A stretch of DNA of 64,000 bases, taken from assembly GCF_010093535.1 (NCBI RefSeq), contig NW_022985176.1:1000665-1064664 (forward strand), given 5' to 3'. A program made the translations under genes and the position numbers. The stretch comes from Lindgomyces ingoldianus. Lineage: Eukaryota; Ascomycota; Dothideomycetes; Pleosporales; Lindgomycetaceae. Shown one piece after another: positions 22,600 through 34,998 of this stretch. Positions within the stretch are counted from its first letter, which is position 1. Every line of letters begins with the position of its first letter. Below the pieces are notes generated by a model. That model searched no databases, was not told the DNA's origin, and saw nothing but the letters and a program-made list of their open reading frames with translations.

Positions 22600-25500
22600 T
22601 TCTGTACATGTTACCTCTCTTCTATTTATGTAGGTCTATTTAATTATGTTCTACTTTTACTTTACCTTATTTATTAGAACTTGCCTTAGTAATGCTATGT
22701 GTTAGAATAGGCTAGTTGTACTATATAAATAGCTTTTTTTTTTTTATCCTTTACTTTCTAAGCTCTACTGTATAATCCCCTAGCTTTTTTCTCTTTTTAT
22801 ATAGTGCTAACAGTAATAGATCCTTATAATAAGAAAAATAAGTGTGTATAATATAAAAAAAAAATAAAAAGAAATAAGCCTTATATAAAGGTGTTATTAG
22901 TCTAGTTAGTCTAAGGCATCTTTGCGCACAGGATCTAGCTAGTCCACAGATGCTTTTATCTAGACAGAGAAGCAGTTAGTTAGGACTAATAATTAAAAAG
23001 CCTAGTTTAGTGTTTTTTTTATACATACATCTACTAAGTTGTCTTTACTATTAATTTACTTTATTTTAGTAATTTCTCTTTTCTTATATAATTTATAGAG
23101 TAACATAATATTAATTATAAGTTACTTTTTACTAGTAGTGCCTAGCTTAATAAGGTAATTATATAAAAACTTTAAATCTATACAGATTACTACTAAAATT
23201 AGTAGTAGTTTAAGTGTTTATATAATTTACTATAAAGTTATACTAAAAGTAATTACATTATTAAACTTTTTAACTATTCTATATAGTTTACTAGTAAGAA
23301 CACTCTTAGTTACTCTTTTACACTTAGTAGAATTCTAGTGTATAATGTTGCCTAGTATTTTAAAGTAGTTACTTTACTTTATATAGTTTTTATTACTTAA
23401 TATAATTAAGAATTCTAGCTATAAGCTAAGGTTTTTATTATTAGTAAATAATTTATTTATAAAGATAAACAGCTTTGCATAATTAAGCTATAATAGTAAA
23501 AAAGTAAGACTATGCTTACTATTATTTATCTACTATTAGATTTATATATTAAGTGTGTTAATATTATTATGCAAAAAGTTTATAGTTTATGTAGTAATAA
23601 ATAGGTTAAATACTACCTCTAGTTAACATATAAATGTAATGTATACCCCTTTTACATATTACTTAACATATTATTATGCAGCATCTTTGTCTTCTAAGTT
23701 AATTATATAAAAGTAGCTTACTTATTTTTTCTAAGTAAAAACTACTATGTTATATGTAAGTTTAATTCTTTTACTATTAAACTTAATAAGCTGCTTTTTT
23801 ACTAAAATAGTTTTACTTTTTATATAAAACTTTACTTTTTATAGTTTCTTTTTTTTTTTTATATAAAATTCTTTATTATAATGCTTAAAGTGTTATCTGT
23901 TTATAAGCTAGTAATACTAAAAGTGTGCTCTCCTTTATTAGTAATTAAGAGGTAGGGGTTGTATAAAAAAAATGTGCATACATAGCTTTTTTTTATAGTA
24001 GTTATAATATGTTTTAAACTAATATAGTTCTAATTTAGCAGCTTTATACAAAAGTTGTACAACCTAGAGTATTATATTTAGTAGAAAGCTCTAGCGCATT
24101 TTTTTTAGTAGCTTTATGTATAGTGTGCGTATAAGCTTATCTATTAATTAGATATATGCTTATGTAATATTACATAGTTTAAAATGCATTCTGTACATAG
24201 CTCTTAGGCTTGCTTTTATAGCTAAAAGTAGTCTCTAGCTTATTTTTTAAATAATTAGTAACTAAGTAAAGATTTTTTCTTTTTCTTTATCTAAGTAGCT
24301 AGCAAACACTAGGCAGAATTTTTTATATAGTTAGGTTGTTTTACCTTTTACTTCTTATATAAAGTAAAGGTTAAAAATCTAACCTTTATGCTTTATTAAG
24401 TTATATGCTATAACTTTAAAAGTGCTATTAGTAATTAAAGTGTTTATTTTTATATAGTCTAATTTCTTAAATAGTTTTCTAGGTGTAGTAATTACACTAT
24501 CTATATAAAGCTTAATAGATAAGGCCTAATTATTTTTTTTTCTAAGTTAGAAATACCTAGTCTAGACTTTATATAAGTTTCCTTTACCTTTTACTTCTTT
24601 TAGTATTTATATCTTTCCTTTACACTAGTGCAGCATTACTATTCTAAGAGGCTTAGTTTATAGTAGGCTTTAGTTCTACCTTTATAATATTTTTATAAGG
24701 CTGTTCTTTCTTCTTCTTCTTTAAAGAATCCTTTTATATAGGGATTAGTTTATCTAGGTTATTTATTATAAGTAAGTTATCTTTTTTTTTTCTTTATAGT
24801 ATAGTTTAACCTGTGTATATTAAAGCTTTAATAGGCTATTTTTTTTTAATAATAATATCTCTTCTTTTAATGCTTTTAATCTTATATAGGCTAGTCTAGC
24901 CTTTTTTCTCTCTCTATGCTATAATCTCTAAGCTAAGAGGGAGGTTAAGAACTTTATATATTATAAAGCTATTATAAGTATTAATTATATAATTAATGTT
25001 TACTTTTATATAGTCTTTTTAAAGTATCTTTATTGCTTTTTATACAGCGCTTACTTATGTAATAATGTTTAGTAATAGTAGAGAGTTTAGGTTAATTCTT
25101 AAGTATGCCCTAAAGACTAGCAGTGTAGGTACTAGACTATGTAGGCTAGCTATGTTGTTTAGAGCCTTAACTACTATCTGCAGGATAGCCTTATTATTTA
25201 TATAGTTACCTAGCTTAGTCTTTAGGATGTTAAACACTTATTAAAGAGGTATATGCACACACTTAACCTTTTTAACTGCCTAATATGCTTTTATAGGCAT
25301 TTGCCTATATATAGCTTCTATAATTTTTGCATAAGCTTAAAAATTCTCTAAAGTAAAGTTTATACTAAAGTTATATATAATATAGTCTAGAGGTTTTTAA
25401 TAAGTGTTAATCTAGCATTTGCATAGTGCATTCTAGGTATCTTGTGCAGACATAGATTTTAAGAATGTGGCAGCCTAAAATAATATGTCTACATTAATAA

Positions 25501-28150
25501 TATATAAGACATCCTTATTATTAATTTATATAATATTAATAATAACTTTATAGTTAAAGTAAGTGTTATTTTTAATTATAAACTTAAATTTTTATAAGGC
25601 CTAGTTATATAATTAGCAGAAGTAGCAAAACTTCTTAATCTCTTCTAGCACTATAGCATTAATGTTATAGCTAGCGCTAGTTAGCATCTTTTAGAGTCTC
25701 TTTATGCAGAGGTGTCTAAATTAGTAGTAGAGGTAGTAAAGTTTTAATTTAGTAAAAAAAAACATAAATTTTTTTTTACTAATATTAAAAAAAAGGTGTT
25801 CTTATTTTTATATAATAAAGATAGTAGTTTTATTTTTATATATAATAACATTTAAAACATTATTAAAGTATGCCCTAAGTTAGTTAGCATTTGCTAGTAA
25901 TAGTAGGAATAGTGTTAGAGTCTTTAAAATATAATACATTACATTACTAACTAAGTTAGTAATTTATATAGTACTAATTAATTTTATTAATTTTTATTTT
26001 TTAAAGCTAATACTTTCCTTTCTTAGTGTTTAGTTTACTTTTATATAAAGGAATTCTTATAAGTATACTTTAAGTTATAACTTTTTTATAGTAGAGATTT
26101 TTACTATGCTAGTATCCTATAGTTTACTTTAGTATACTGTATAGTATTAATCTTTAAAGATAAACTGTTCTGCGTATTCTTTAGGTTCTAGGCTGTAGAT
26201 GTCCTCTGCAGTTACACAGTAGAAAAATATAGCATTAGTAAAGTAGTTAATAATCTTCTTACTTTTCTTTTTATTTAGGTTATTATTATTATGCAACTTC
26301 TTTTTCTTTTACTTTAGTTTACTTTTAAACTTTTAAATATACATATTTACTTTTTTACACATTAGTGTCTTATTATAGAATCTTTTATATAAAAAGATAT
26401 ATTAGTGTTTTGTATAAAATTAATTTATGTAAAAATAATTTATTAACTAACATCTTTTTTTATAATAGACAAAGCATTACTTTAATTATATAAAGGACTA
26501 TAGTTTAAATAATTCTTTATATCCCTTTAAGCTTCTTTTATGTTATTAATAGCTATGTGTACATAGTAAGCTATATTACTTATTAGTGTAGTACATGTTT
26601 TAGAATTTATTTATAAATGCATTATTTTATTAATTAATTATAACCTAAAGTGCTAAACAGAGGTTACTGTATAGTGCCTTACACATAAGCTTAATTAAGA
26701 ACATTACTTATTTAAGTTTAAGTTACCCTTAGCATGCTTATATAATAGTAGTATAAAGCAGTATCTTACTTTAAAATTATAGACTAAAAGCTTTTTATAT
26801 AAAAGTAAGTTTATTAATTATAGCTTTAAAAGCTTTATATAAAGTTTTTATAAAGTTCTTTTACTTACTTTATATAAAGCTTATTATTATCTAATCTATT
26901 TAATACTAGTTATAGTTTACATTAGTATTAAAGTAATTACTAAGCTGCTTATACAGTAACTTCTATAATTATTTTAAACTAATATTATAAAGGTAGAACA
27001 TGTATGCGCGCTTTTTTAAAATATTAGAAAAAATGCTTATATATAATGCCTTAGAAATAGTAAGGTGTTAGTAAAGCTTAATAAATACTATAGCCTTGTT
27101 AGCTAAAATATTATATAGTTGCTTTATATAGTTATTTTTCTTTCTTTATGCTTTTTAGAATTATATAACCTTCTTAGGTGTAAAGTTCTTTGCTGTAATA
27201 TCTTATATAAGTAGAAGTTAGTATAGATTGTATAGTAATTAAATTATATATAGTAAGTACAAGCTTTAGGGAATCTTATGTAGAGCTGTAGCTACAGGAA
27301 TATGTAGCTGCCTAGTTATGCTCTTATATAGTAAGCTATTACAAGGTAGTTATACTAATTATAAAGGAAGTATTAAGTCTGCAGGTAATTTATATAAAGA
27401 CATCCTCTATTACATTAAAACTAGCAATAGTAGTAATAGTTTTATATAATGTTTTAGTAGAATAGTAAACATATGTTCTTCTTTTATAAGTCTATATAGT
27501 GTAGTAGCCTTTATTATATTTTTTTTAAAGCTAATGCTTTTATTTTACAGAGTAATAATTAGTTTTTATAAAAATAGTTAGCTAAAATTTTTAAAGTGTA
27601 TAAGCTTTTACTTTATAAAGTTATCTTAAAAGTTTTTAAGTGTATGTACATTTATTACACTTAACGCGCAGAGTTTTATAATTAAGTTAGCTATATATAA
27701 ATTAAGCTTTTTTTTAAGTGTGTTATTTAATAGTTTAATTTTATTTACTTAATTTTTAATATTTATCTACTTTACTAGGGTCTTTGCTAAGATGCCTATA
27801 AAAAGTATATATTAGTTATACATTAATACATTATGTTAGCTAGTTATAGATAGAGCTAGCGTTGCTTATTACTTTATAGTAGTTAATTATGCGTTGTTGT
27901 GCACTATCTTACTTCTTATTATATACTGCCTTTAAACAGCTTTATGTAAAAAGATAAAACAAACCTCTTAGTGTTAAACAAGCACTACTATTTATATAAT
28001 ACTTTTAAATAGTATTATATAGACAGGTTTCTTACTTTTACTTAGGTAACTAAATAAAGATTTATAGCTATTTATATATAAATTAGACTTTATCTTTACT
28101 CTTGCTAATTTATAGTTAAAGTAGTAAAAAAAAAAATTTTTTTTATATAT
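22600..28150 (-). pseudogene. Copia gag-pol polyprotein remnant
   Basis: Minus strand. The clearest piece is 25055-25300, whose translation (VKALNNIASLHSLVPTLLVF and YAKIIEAIYRQMPIKA upstream) matches the integrase C-terminal region typical of fungal Ty1/Copia polyproteins. RT lies at about 23,700-24,400: LVFASYLDKEKEKIFTQ, then ILKISQRLLLAI, then NPYLLITNKGE, and TDNT at about 23890-23903, where intact relatives have the TDDT active site. RNase H would be 22,600-23,600. Gag would be 25,700-28,150, where I recognise nothing specific. Confidence 0.8.
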
Positions 28151-28214
28151 AAACTTTTAAATAAAAAGGTATAAGAAAAGCTTTCTTTTTTATAGTATTT
28201 AAACTACTAATTAG

Positions 28215-28480
28215 TGTTAAATAGACTCTCTGCTAGCTAGCACTTAGTGTTAGTAAATGTGTACAAGATAGAAAAGGTTACACAGTGTAAACATTACACA
28301 AAGGTGTTAAGTAACTAGTGTTAATTACTTCTTATTTTTCCTTTGTACAGAGAAAAAGGGGGATATCTAGATGTTTGCGCACAGAGGTTCGCGCACAAGC
28401 ATCATGTGACATAGATACGTGATCCTGCTCGTGCGTGATCGCTCGTATCCAGGCCGCGACGCTGCTGCTGCGTACGGACA
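28215..28480 (-). repeat. 5' LTR of the Copia element
   Basis: 266 bp. Mirror image of the 3' LTR in mutation pattern: the inner left part is RIP-changed (GTTAGTAAATGTGTAC), the outer right part is intact (CGTGCGTGATCGCTCGTATC). Confidence 0.93.
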
Positions 28481-30146
28481 GAAAGACTATATAACATAAT
28501 TACACAAGTTATTAATAAAACTACTAAATTTATTTACTTATAGCTATTAAAAAAAGCATTATAGCTAAAGAATTTATGTTTAAACTAGAAAAAAATATCT
28601 TAGCTACTTATAGCTGCCCTAAAATTATTATCTCTAACTATAATAAATTATTTACTAGTAAATTCTAGGTAGCTGTAGTTAAGCACCTTAGAATTAACTA
28701 TAAGCTCTCTACTACCTATTACCTGTAAACAGACAAACAAACAAAAAGAGTAAACACTAAAGTAGAAAAGTATCTATGTAAGTACATATTATATAAATAA
28801 ACAGACTAGGCAAAATAGCTACTAATAGCATAATTTACTATTAACACTATAGAATTAGCTATAACTAAAGAAACTCTATATAAAGCTAATTTTAGATATT
28901 CTTTATAATATAAGCTTTATAGCTTACAACTAACTAACTTTCTAGAAGCTATAAATTACACAACTAGACTTCTAAAGCTGCATTAGAAACTTACTAAAAA
29001 AGCCTAATTAGCATAGAAAGCAATAGAAAAAGTAGTAAACTAAAAAAGAAAACTAGCACTAGAAATACACTCTAATAATTATGTGTATTTAGACATAAAA
29101 AATCTTAAAACACTAAGACCTTTACAAAAATTAGCTAAGAAACACATAAAACTATACTAAGTTATATAAACATGCTTTAGCGTCTGTAAACTTAAACTAC
29201 TAAAAAAAATGTAAATACATCTTTAGTTCTACATCTCTAAGCTTAAACTTACACCTAAGACTATTCTACTTGCAACTACTAGATAGAAAGAAGAAGAAAA
29301 AAAGTATAAAGTAAAAAAAATCTTAGACTATAAAAGAAATAAGTACTTAATAAAATAAAAAAAATAGCTTACTAGCAAAAACACTTAAAAACTTATTAAG
29401 AGCCTATTAAATGCTCCTTAGGCCTTTTATAAATACCTAGAGTCTCTTCTAAATAAAACTACTCTAGAGAAAGTTCTCTAGACTAGAAAATACTATTATT
29501 AGTTAAAACTATAGCAGCATTAGCTAGCTATAATGTAAGAAGTCTACAACCCTTTAATATAGGTTAAGAAGGAGGAAGACTAGCTACTTTTGCCTTAAGC
29601 GCTTTAAGCTTATCTAGAGATAAAAGGTTTTTTTTTAAATACTTTACTTTTTAATCTACTAAAACCTTTAACTGCTTTTAAACTTATTCCTACTAAGCTA
29701 TAAAAAACTAAAGGCGCTTTAATAACTTAGCCTATTTTAAAATTTTTTTTTTTTTTTTTTTTAGCTGCTTTTAGCTCCTTAAGCAGCTTTTTCTCCTTGC
29801 GCTCTAAATAATCCTAGGCTACATTAGAAATAAAGGCATTGCAGCAACTACTTTTTTACACACACTTTACATACTTGTCTAATAATAAGGACATCACGCA
29901 GGAAGAACTGTAAGACTAGCATAGACTATAGAAACACATCTTCTTATAATAAAAAGGATTAAGACAAGTAATAGTACAAAGGCAGTAAGCAACAGTAGAA
30001 GTATAAGAAACCTAGTAAGGCATAGTTAAAAAAGATTAATATTAGGCTAGCTTTTAAAGATAAGAACGCACTAGCTAAAAAAAAAATCTAATACTTATAA
30101 CAGAAAAACATAATAGCAAGAACACTAACTAAAAGGGAAGCCTGCG

Positions 30147-30763
30147 TGTTATAGCTAATAGTTAGACTGTAATAACTTAACTAGCTGTTCTACACAGCCT
30201 AAACAACATTAGATAGAAGACGCTTAGCCCTACGCTAAGTAAATTACATAATAGGACAGATAAAAAATAGCTTTAGCTTTTAGATAAAAGCCTTAAAGAA
30301 TGTACTGTCTAATAAGAACTTTAGCATTGCAGGCAGTGCAGGTGTTGCAGGCAGTTGCAGGTAATGCATGCAGCACATGCAACGCATGCAAACGCATGTA
30401 AACCCTATGTATATAGTTTTAATTACAACTATAGTTAGAAAGTTATAATTACTGTTTAGTTTATTATCTACTCTTACTTATTTAATAAACTAAGAAGCAT
30501 TAAAACTTTTCTAAAAAGGACTCTACTAACTTATATATTTTGCACTATATATACCTCTATTTTTATCCCTATAGATCAGGTTTACTAGCTCCCTATACAG
30601 CTGCTAGGCAAACTACAAGCCTGCCTACTCTACCCTCTCTACATTCCTCACTCTGCTTAACAAACTGTACACTTGATCTAGCTAAATCCTCCCCCTTCTG
30701 CTAAATACATGATAGGCCGACGTACTCCTAGGAACACTATTTCCCGGAGTAAGGATTGTAACA
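30147..30763 (+). repeat. 3' LTR of Gypsy2
   Basis: 617 bp. The inner left end is RIP-changed (TGTTATAGCTAATAG versus TGTTACGGCCAACAG), the outer right end is intact (GATAGGCCGACGTACTCC). It is preceded by a weak purine tract (AAAAGGGAAG) at about 30131-30140. Confidence 0.93.
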
Positions 30764-31210
30764 CTAAATAATTACCTACTTTTTATTATTATCTAGCTTT
30801 TATAAGTTAGCTATATAATTAGCTTAGAAAAGTTATCTAGTGTGTTAGTTACTTATTATTTTTTAAAAGACTTTATAGATAGCTGTAGCGCGTTACTTAA
30901 AAAGTGTTATATCTTATTTAAAAGCTTAAAGCGTAAGCTGCATTTAACATTCTTTTAACATGTCTAAGTAGTGTTATTAGGAATGCATTAGTGTAGGAAG
31001 AGTAGTGTAGTAGGGTCTTAGCAAAAGTAAGCAACTTAGATGTGTAAGCAACTCGCCTATGAAGTACGTTATTAGCAATAATAAGCACTCTAGTATATAG
31101 TAATTATTAGTTATTAAAGTACTTTATAATAATAAAAGTGCTAAATGCTTGTTAGGTCTATTAAGCTAAAAAGTTAGCTTAGTATTACTTCTAAATTAAG
31201 TACACCCTTA

Positions 31211-31380
31211 TGTAACGATTCTCGTTCCATCTCGGGTCGCCCGGAACCCATCCGAAGGGTCCCCGTATCGGCTCCGACCCTGGCTCNNNNNNNNNNGTCT
31301 CTGAGTCCCCACGCACTCCCATATGCCTCTGAGTGGATTCATACCGCATTCGGACCCATTGTCTTGCCTGCGCCGTTACA
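31211..31380 (+). mobile_element. Solo LTR of Gypsy3 with an assembly gap
   Basis: Begins TGTAACGATTCTCG and ends GCGCCGTTACA, TSD CCTTA (31206-31210 and 31381-31385). Only 170 bp are shown because of a 10-N gap at 31287-31296; other LTRs of the family are 290 bp, so roughly 130 bp are hidden. The visible sequence is GC-rich and unmutated inside a heavily mutated host, so the insertion is young. Confidence 0.9.
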
Positions 31381-34335
31381 CCTTAGTAAGAATAATACTA
31401 GGGCAGACATCCTTAGCTGTTGTAAATAAGATATAGAAAATTTAAAAGCAGCTTAAACTAATAACTAGTTAAAGGTTCTACTTAGACTATACTAACTTTA
31501 CCTTTAAATTAATAAAGAATTAGCCTAGTACTATATTACTTAAATAACAACTTAAGTAACTTTACTAAATATTATAAAAGAACTAAACTAAGTTATGTCT
31601 TTAAATTTTTTAAAATTAATTAATATATTACTTTAAAAAAAATTAAGCTTTATTTATGTAAAAGTAAAAACTTTTACTTTACTATTATTAGATAAAAAAT
31701 AGACTACTCTTTTATGCTAACTATTTATGTATTTTAGTAGACTTACTACTATGTACCTAACTTATCTAAGAAGTCTATAATTAAGTATCTTTAGCACACT
31801 CTAGTGCTACTAAGACCTATTAGTTACTGTTTTAAAAGTACTACTAAAAAGGTATAAAGGCTACTTATAAATAATATATATAAAATTACTTTTTTTATTC
31901 TAAAGCTTATCTAAAATAGACTTAAACTCTAGAGTTTATTTACCTCTTTCTAATTTCTAATTAACTAATGCAGCACTTATGTATTAACTTTAAGAATTTT
32001 TTTAAAAAGAAGTCTAGTTATAACTAGATTATAGTTATAATTAATTACATATTTAAATAAGCTATTACTATTTTCTGCTATAAAATAATTAACACTTAAA
32101 AAATAGCTGCTTTATTTATTTAAGAAGTGTACTATTTTAGCTACACACCTAAAACTATTATTTTTAACTAGGGACCTTAGTTTATATCTAGTTTTTAGTT
32201 TAAATTTTGTTAAATTTTAAGCATAAAAGTTAAGCTTTTTACTACTTATTATAAGAAAATAAATAGCTAAATAGAGATTATAAATAAGTATATTAATTAA
32301 AAACTAAAGCTTTTTCTATTTTTTTACTAAAATAACTAGAGTTTTTTACTGCCTTTAATTAATCAAGCTTAGATAACTTTACTTTATATTATAATTAAAA
32401 TATTTCTGTATTAAGTCTTATATAGTTCTAAACAATGTTAAAGCTAGGACTAGAAACATTTTATAGAACTTATTACAGCTATAGACAAGCTAAATTAAAA
32501 AGATGCTCTAGCATTAGTAACCTACATGCATGCAGCCTAAGAGTTAGCTAAGACCTATATAGAAAAGGCCTAGGATTAAATATAAACTGTAGTTAACTAC
32601 TACTACTAGCTAGTTAACTAAAAAGTTAGTAATATAGTCTACCTAAACACTAAGAACTTAGCTATTTAAAGACCTAGCTAAAAACTATTTAAATAATAAA
32701 AAGGCTTCTTTAAGGTACTTAAATAAGTTAGAAACTTATACTACTTAAAGCTACTTTTAAAGTTAAAAATATATAATGTCTTTATACTAAATATACTTTA
32801 TAAAGACTCTTAGAATCTGCTTTTAAAATAAAAACCTTTAAAACCTCTTAAAATTACTATTAATAAAGTAAAAAAGTAAAAAATAAAGAAAATACTTACT
32901 AGTAAGCTTTACTAAAAAACACTTAAGTACTAAGTAAAATAAGTAAAACATAACCTTAATCTAGTTTAGTATAAGGCTTTAAATTTTATAAGTTCTTTTT
33001 ATAAACTAAAGGCTTTTTATAATAAGTATTTAAATTAGCTAGGACTTTTAAAAGCCTTATATAAGTAAATTAAGGCTTTTAAAGCTAGTATAAAAAGCAT
33101 AAATTACTTAGTAAATAATAAAGTATAACGTACTTTATAGGCGAGTTGCTCACACACCCGAGTCGCTTACTTTTGCTAAGACCCCACCCTAATAAACTCT
33201 ATTATAGCCTATAACAACCTGCTCTAGCACTATATAGTACAGTACAGCCTAGAATATTATTTAGATACTACTTCTGCTTCTTGCTTACACATTTGCGTGT
33301 TATGCCTAGTCTAATTACACTGTCTACAGCGCCTTTAGGATAGCTTACCTACTTTAGCTTACACCTGCTTCTTTGCCTTCTTTCTATTACTATGCGCTTT
33401 AAACTCTTTTAAAGCTATTAAGCGCAGGCTTTTCTAAATTATTAAGGTTCTTTTTGCCTTAATTTACTTTCTTTTATGTAATTTATGCTACATAGTAGCT
33501 TTATTAGCTACTTAAAGCTTAATAATTTTTTATTACACTAACACTAGCTTATGCGCAATTATTACTACCTTTTTTAAAACTTTTTTAAACACTTTAACTA
33601 TAAAAGTTAGTAAACTATTTATATACTTCTAAATTTTTATCTTTATAAGTGTTAGTTAACCTAGGTTTAATTAAACAAACGTACGCCTAAGAGGCGTACT
33701 AAGAGGTAAGCAGGTAAAGATCTTCTTGTTATTAACTACTACCCTCTCTCTTTATACAAAGAAAGAGGGCTCTTAAGTACACATAGCTTCTAACATATAG
33801 GCTAGATAGCTAACATTTTAGGCAACTTAATTTAGCTGTACTTACATATAAACACTAGTAACTTTTTATTTTTATAAATTAAGTTACTTACTTACTTTAC
33901 TTTATTTTTTATTTTTTTATACTATCTTTTACATCCTTTCCTTTTCTTTTTTGTATAGAGCTTATAGTGTACTGCTAGTTTGCAACACCTGCTAGCTTTT
34001 TAGCCTGCGTACAGTATCTCTTTTCTATAGAATAGATCCTGTGCTTAGCTAGAGCATAAAGGAGCTTTTGCCTAAACACATAAAATAAGTTGTTAAAATC
34101 CTGTTATGTCTAGCCTTTAAAGTCTTTTATAAAGTTAAATAGACTATACTTTTTTATATACATAAAAATAAAAGTATCTACTATGTATAAAGTTTATTAT
34201 ACTTAAAAGGGATTTATTAACATGTTAAAGCAGTCTACTAGAAAAGTAAGGTTAACCTTTTTTTATAGTATTATTTTAAACATGTAGGTTATCTTTACTA
34301 GTTTATTGTATAAGTATTTTATAACAAGGTAAAGG

Positions 34336-34562
34336 TTTGCTAGTTGCTTTGTTTGTATAGCTATTGTCTAGAGGGGGGTGCTAGTTGCATTTGTACAGCA
34401 GTTGTCTGGGGGGGGGTGGGTGCTGGTTGCGTTTGTACGGCGGTTGTCTGGGTGGTGGTGGTTGACTGTATAGTGGCTCTTAAAGAGCGAGCTGTTGTGC
34501 GGAGTAGCAGGTTAGCTCTAGGGCGGGGGCTAGTTGCTTGTTTGTACAGCTGTTCTTAGAGG
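34336..34562. repeat. G-rich ~40-bp degenerate repeats inside N1
   Basis: Four copies of a unit beginning GCTAGTTGC, containing TTTGTACAGC and ending in runs of G (up to nine). A 71-codon plus-strand open frame (CICTAVVW repeats) runs through it and is antisense to N1; I take it as a consequence of the repeat. The G runs could form quadruplex structures on this strand. Confidence 0.8.
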
Positions 34563-34597
34563 GGGGTGTTAGCAAGGCAGGCTGCTAATAAGGAGCC

Positions 34598-34998
34598 TCC
34601 TCTGTGTAGCTACGCACGCGGTAGGTTTCTAATTATGCGGCCTGTATTGTCTCCTCTGCGTGGCTACGCACGCAGTAGGTAAGTAGTTACACAGCCTGTG
34701 TTAACAGGAGGCTCTAGGGCGCATAAAGGCTTAGCAGTAAGCCCTCTCTGTGTGGCTACGCATGCAGTGGGTTGCTAATTTTGTCTTTGTGCAATTAGTT
34801 AATCTAAGGGCGTGCACAAGGCTTGCTTACCCCTCTCTGTGTGGCTACGCACATAGTAGATGTAAGCTTCTTTGTACCTTCTCTATGTAGCTACGCACGC
34901 GGTAAGTGTAAGCTTCTTGTACAGTGGCAGTTTTATTAATCCTTGCAAATCTGTCTGTTAAGGATAATATCCTCTGCGTAGCTACGCATGTAGTAAAT
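34598..34998. repeat. Dispersed array of six GCTACGCA units inside N1
   Basis: Six ~28-bp units (starts about 34598, 34653, 34742, 34832, 34878, 34971) of the form CCTCT-GTGTAGCTACGCACGC-GTAGGT, separated by 22-65 bp of unrelated sequence. The core GCGTAGCTACGC is self-complementary, so each unit can form a short stem. The cores are well kept while the spacers vary. Confidence 0.88.

Larger units (their letters stand above)
22301..28480 (-). mobile_element. Ty1/Copia-type LTR retrotransposon nested in Gypsy2 integrase
   Basis: 266-bp LTRs at 22301-22566 (3' LTR) and 28215-28480 (5' LTR), TSD GAAAG (22296-22300 and 28481-28485). Joining the host across it restores the Gypsy2 integrase frame. 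Coding is on the minus strand: integrase before RT, the Copia order. The internal region starts CTAATTAGT and ends ...AAAAAGAAAAGTTACTAG before the 3' LTR. These ends are shared with the small element at 33650-35225. Confidence 0.93.
17600..29370 (+). pseudogene. Gypsy2 gag-pol polyprotein remnant with chromodomain
   Basis: Ignoring RIP-type stops, plus-strand frames give gag (about 17,600-19,000, least certain), reverse transcriptase (20,770-21,260) with the active site MYLDN at 21066-21080 (YLDD changed to YLDN), RNase H (21,300-21,880: EIKVHT-NASLR, IPNKELKAIV), integrase core (22,090-22,300 and 28,486-29,200, split by Copia, with DYITGLPLLREPS before the split and TDKQT after), and a C-terminal chromodomain at 29305-29367 (YKVKKILDYKRNKYLIK). 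The chromodomain of intact relatives targets integration to heterochromatin. Confidence 0.85.
16834..30763 (+). mobile_element. Gypsy2: Ty3/Gypsy chromovirus with nested Copia and TRIM LTR
   Basis: 617-bp LTRs at 16834-17450 and 30147-30763, beginning TGTTACGG and ending GTAACA, with TSD CTAAA (16829-16833 and 30764-30768). The empty site is at 62150-62160 in Fot1 copy F2. Removing the solo TRIM LTR (20430-20559) and the Copia element (22301-28480) with their TSDs leaves about 7.6 kb. Domain order gag-RT-RNase H-integrase-chromodomain is that of a chromovirus. All frames carry RIP-type stops. Confidence 0.95.
15360..30950 (-). pseudogene. Fot1/pogo-like transposase, RIP-inactivated (copy F1)
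   Basis: The minus-strand reading frame starts at ATG 30950 (MLNAAYALSF) and is interrupted by Gypsy2 within the N-terminal region. Treating RIP-type stops as former Q/W/R, it reads as HTH domains, then a DDE_1-type catalytic core with recognisable blocks (YNFNKTEF, LLVIN-YKSYNL, LL-LFNVGYF) and a C-terminal zinc knuckle near 15437-15480. The three expected catalytic aspartates are all asparagine, as G-to-A changes would give. About 540 codons, usual for this family. Role of the intact family: cut-and-paste transposition at TA sites. Confidence 0.88.
15270..31069 (-). mobile_element. Fot1/pogo-like (Tc1-mariner) transposon F1, split by Gypsy2
   Basis: Terminal inverted repeats start ACGTACTTCATAGGCGAGTT and run at least 60 bp. 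TA is duplicated at 15268-15269 and 31070-31071. Removing Gypsy2 (16834-30763 and one TSD) leaves 1,865 bp, equal within 2 bp to the other two copies. The transposase is on the minus strand. Its two flanks belong to different repeats: chimeric unit A2 on the left, a Gypsy3 fragment on the right. Confidence 0.93.

Noticed and set aside
34344..34559. 71-codon ORF with CICTAVVW repeats
   Set aside because: Translation of a G-rich tandem repeat, on the strand opposite to element N1.
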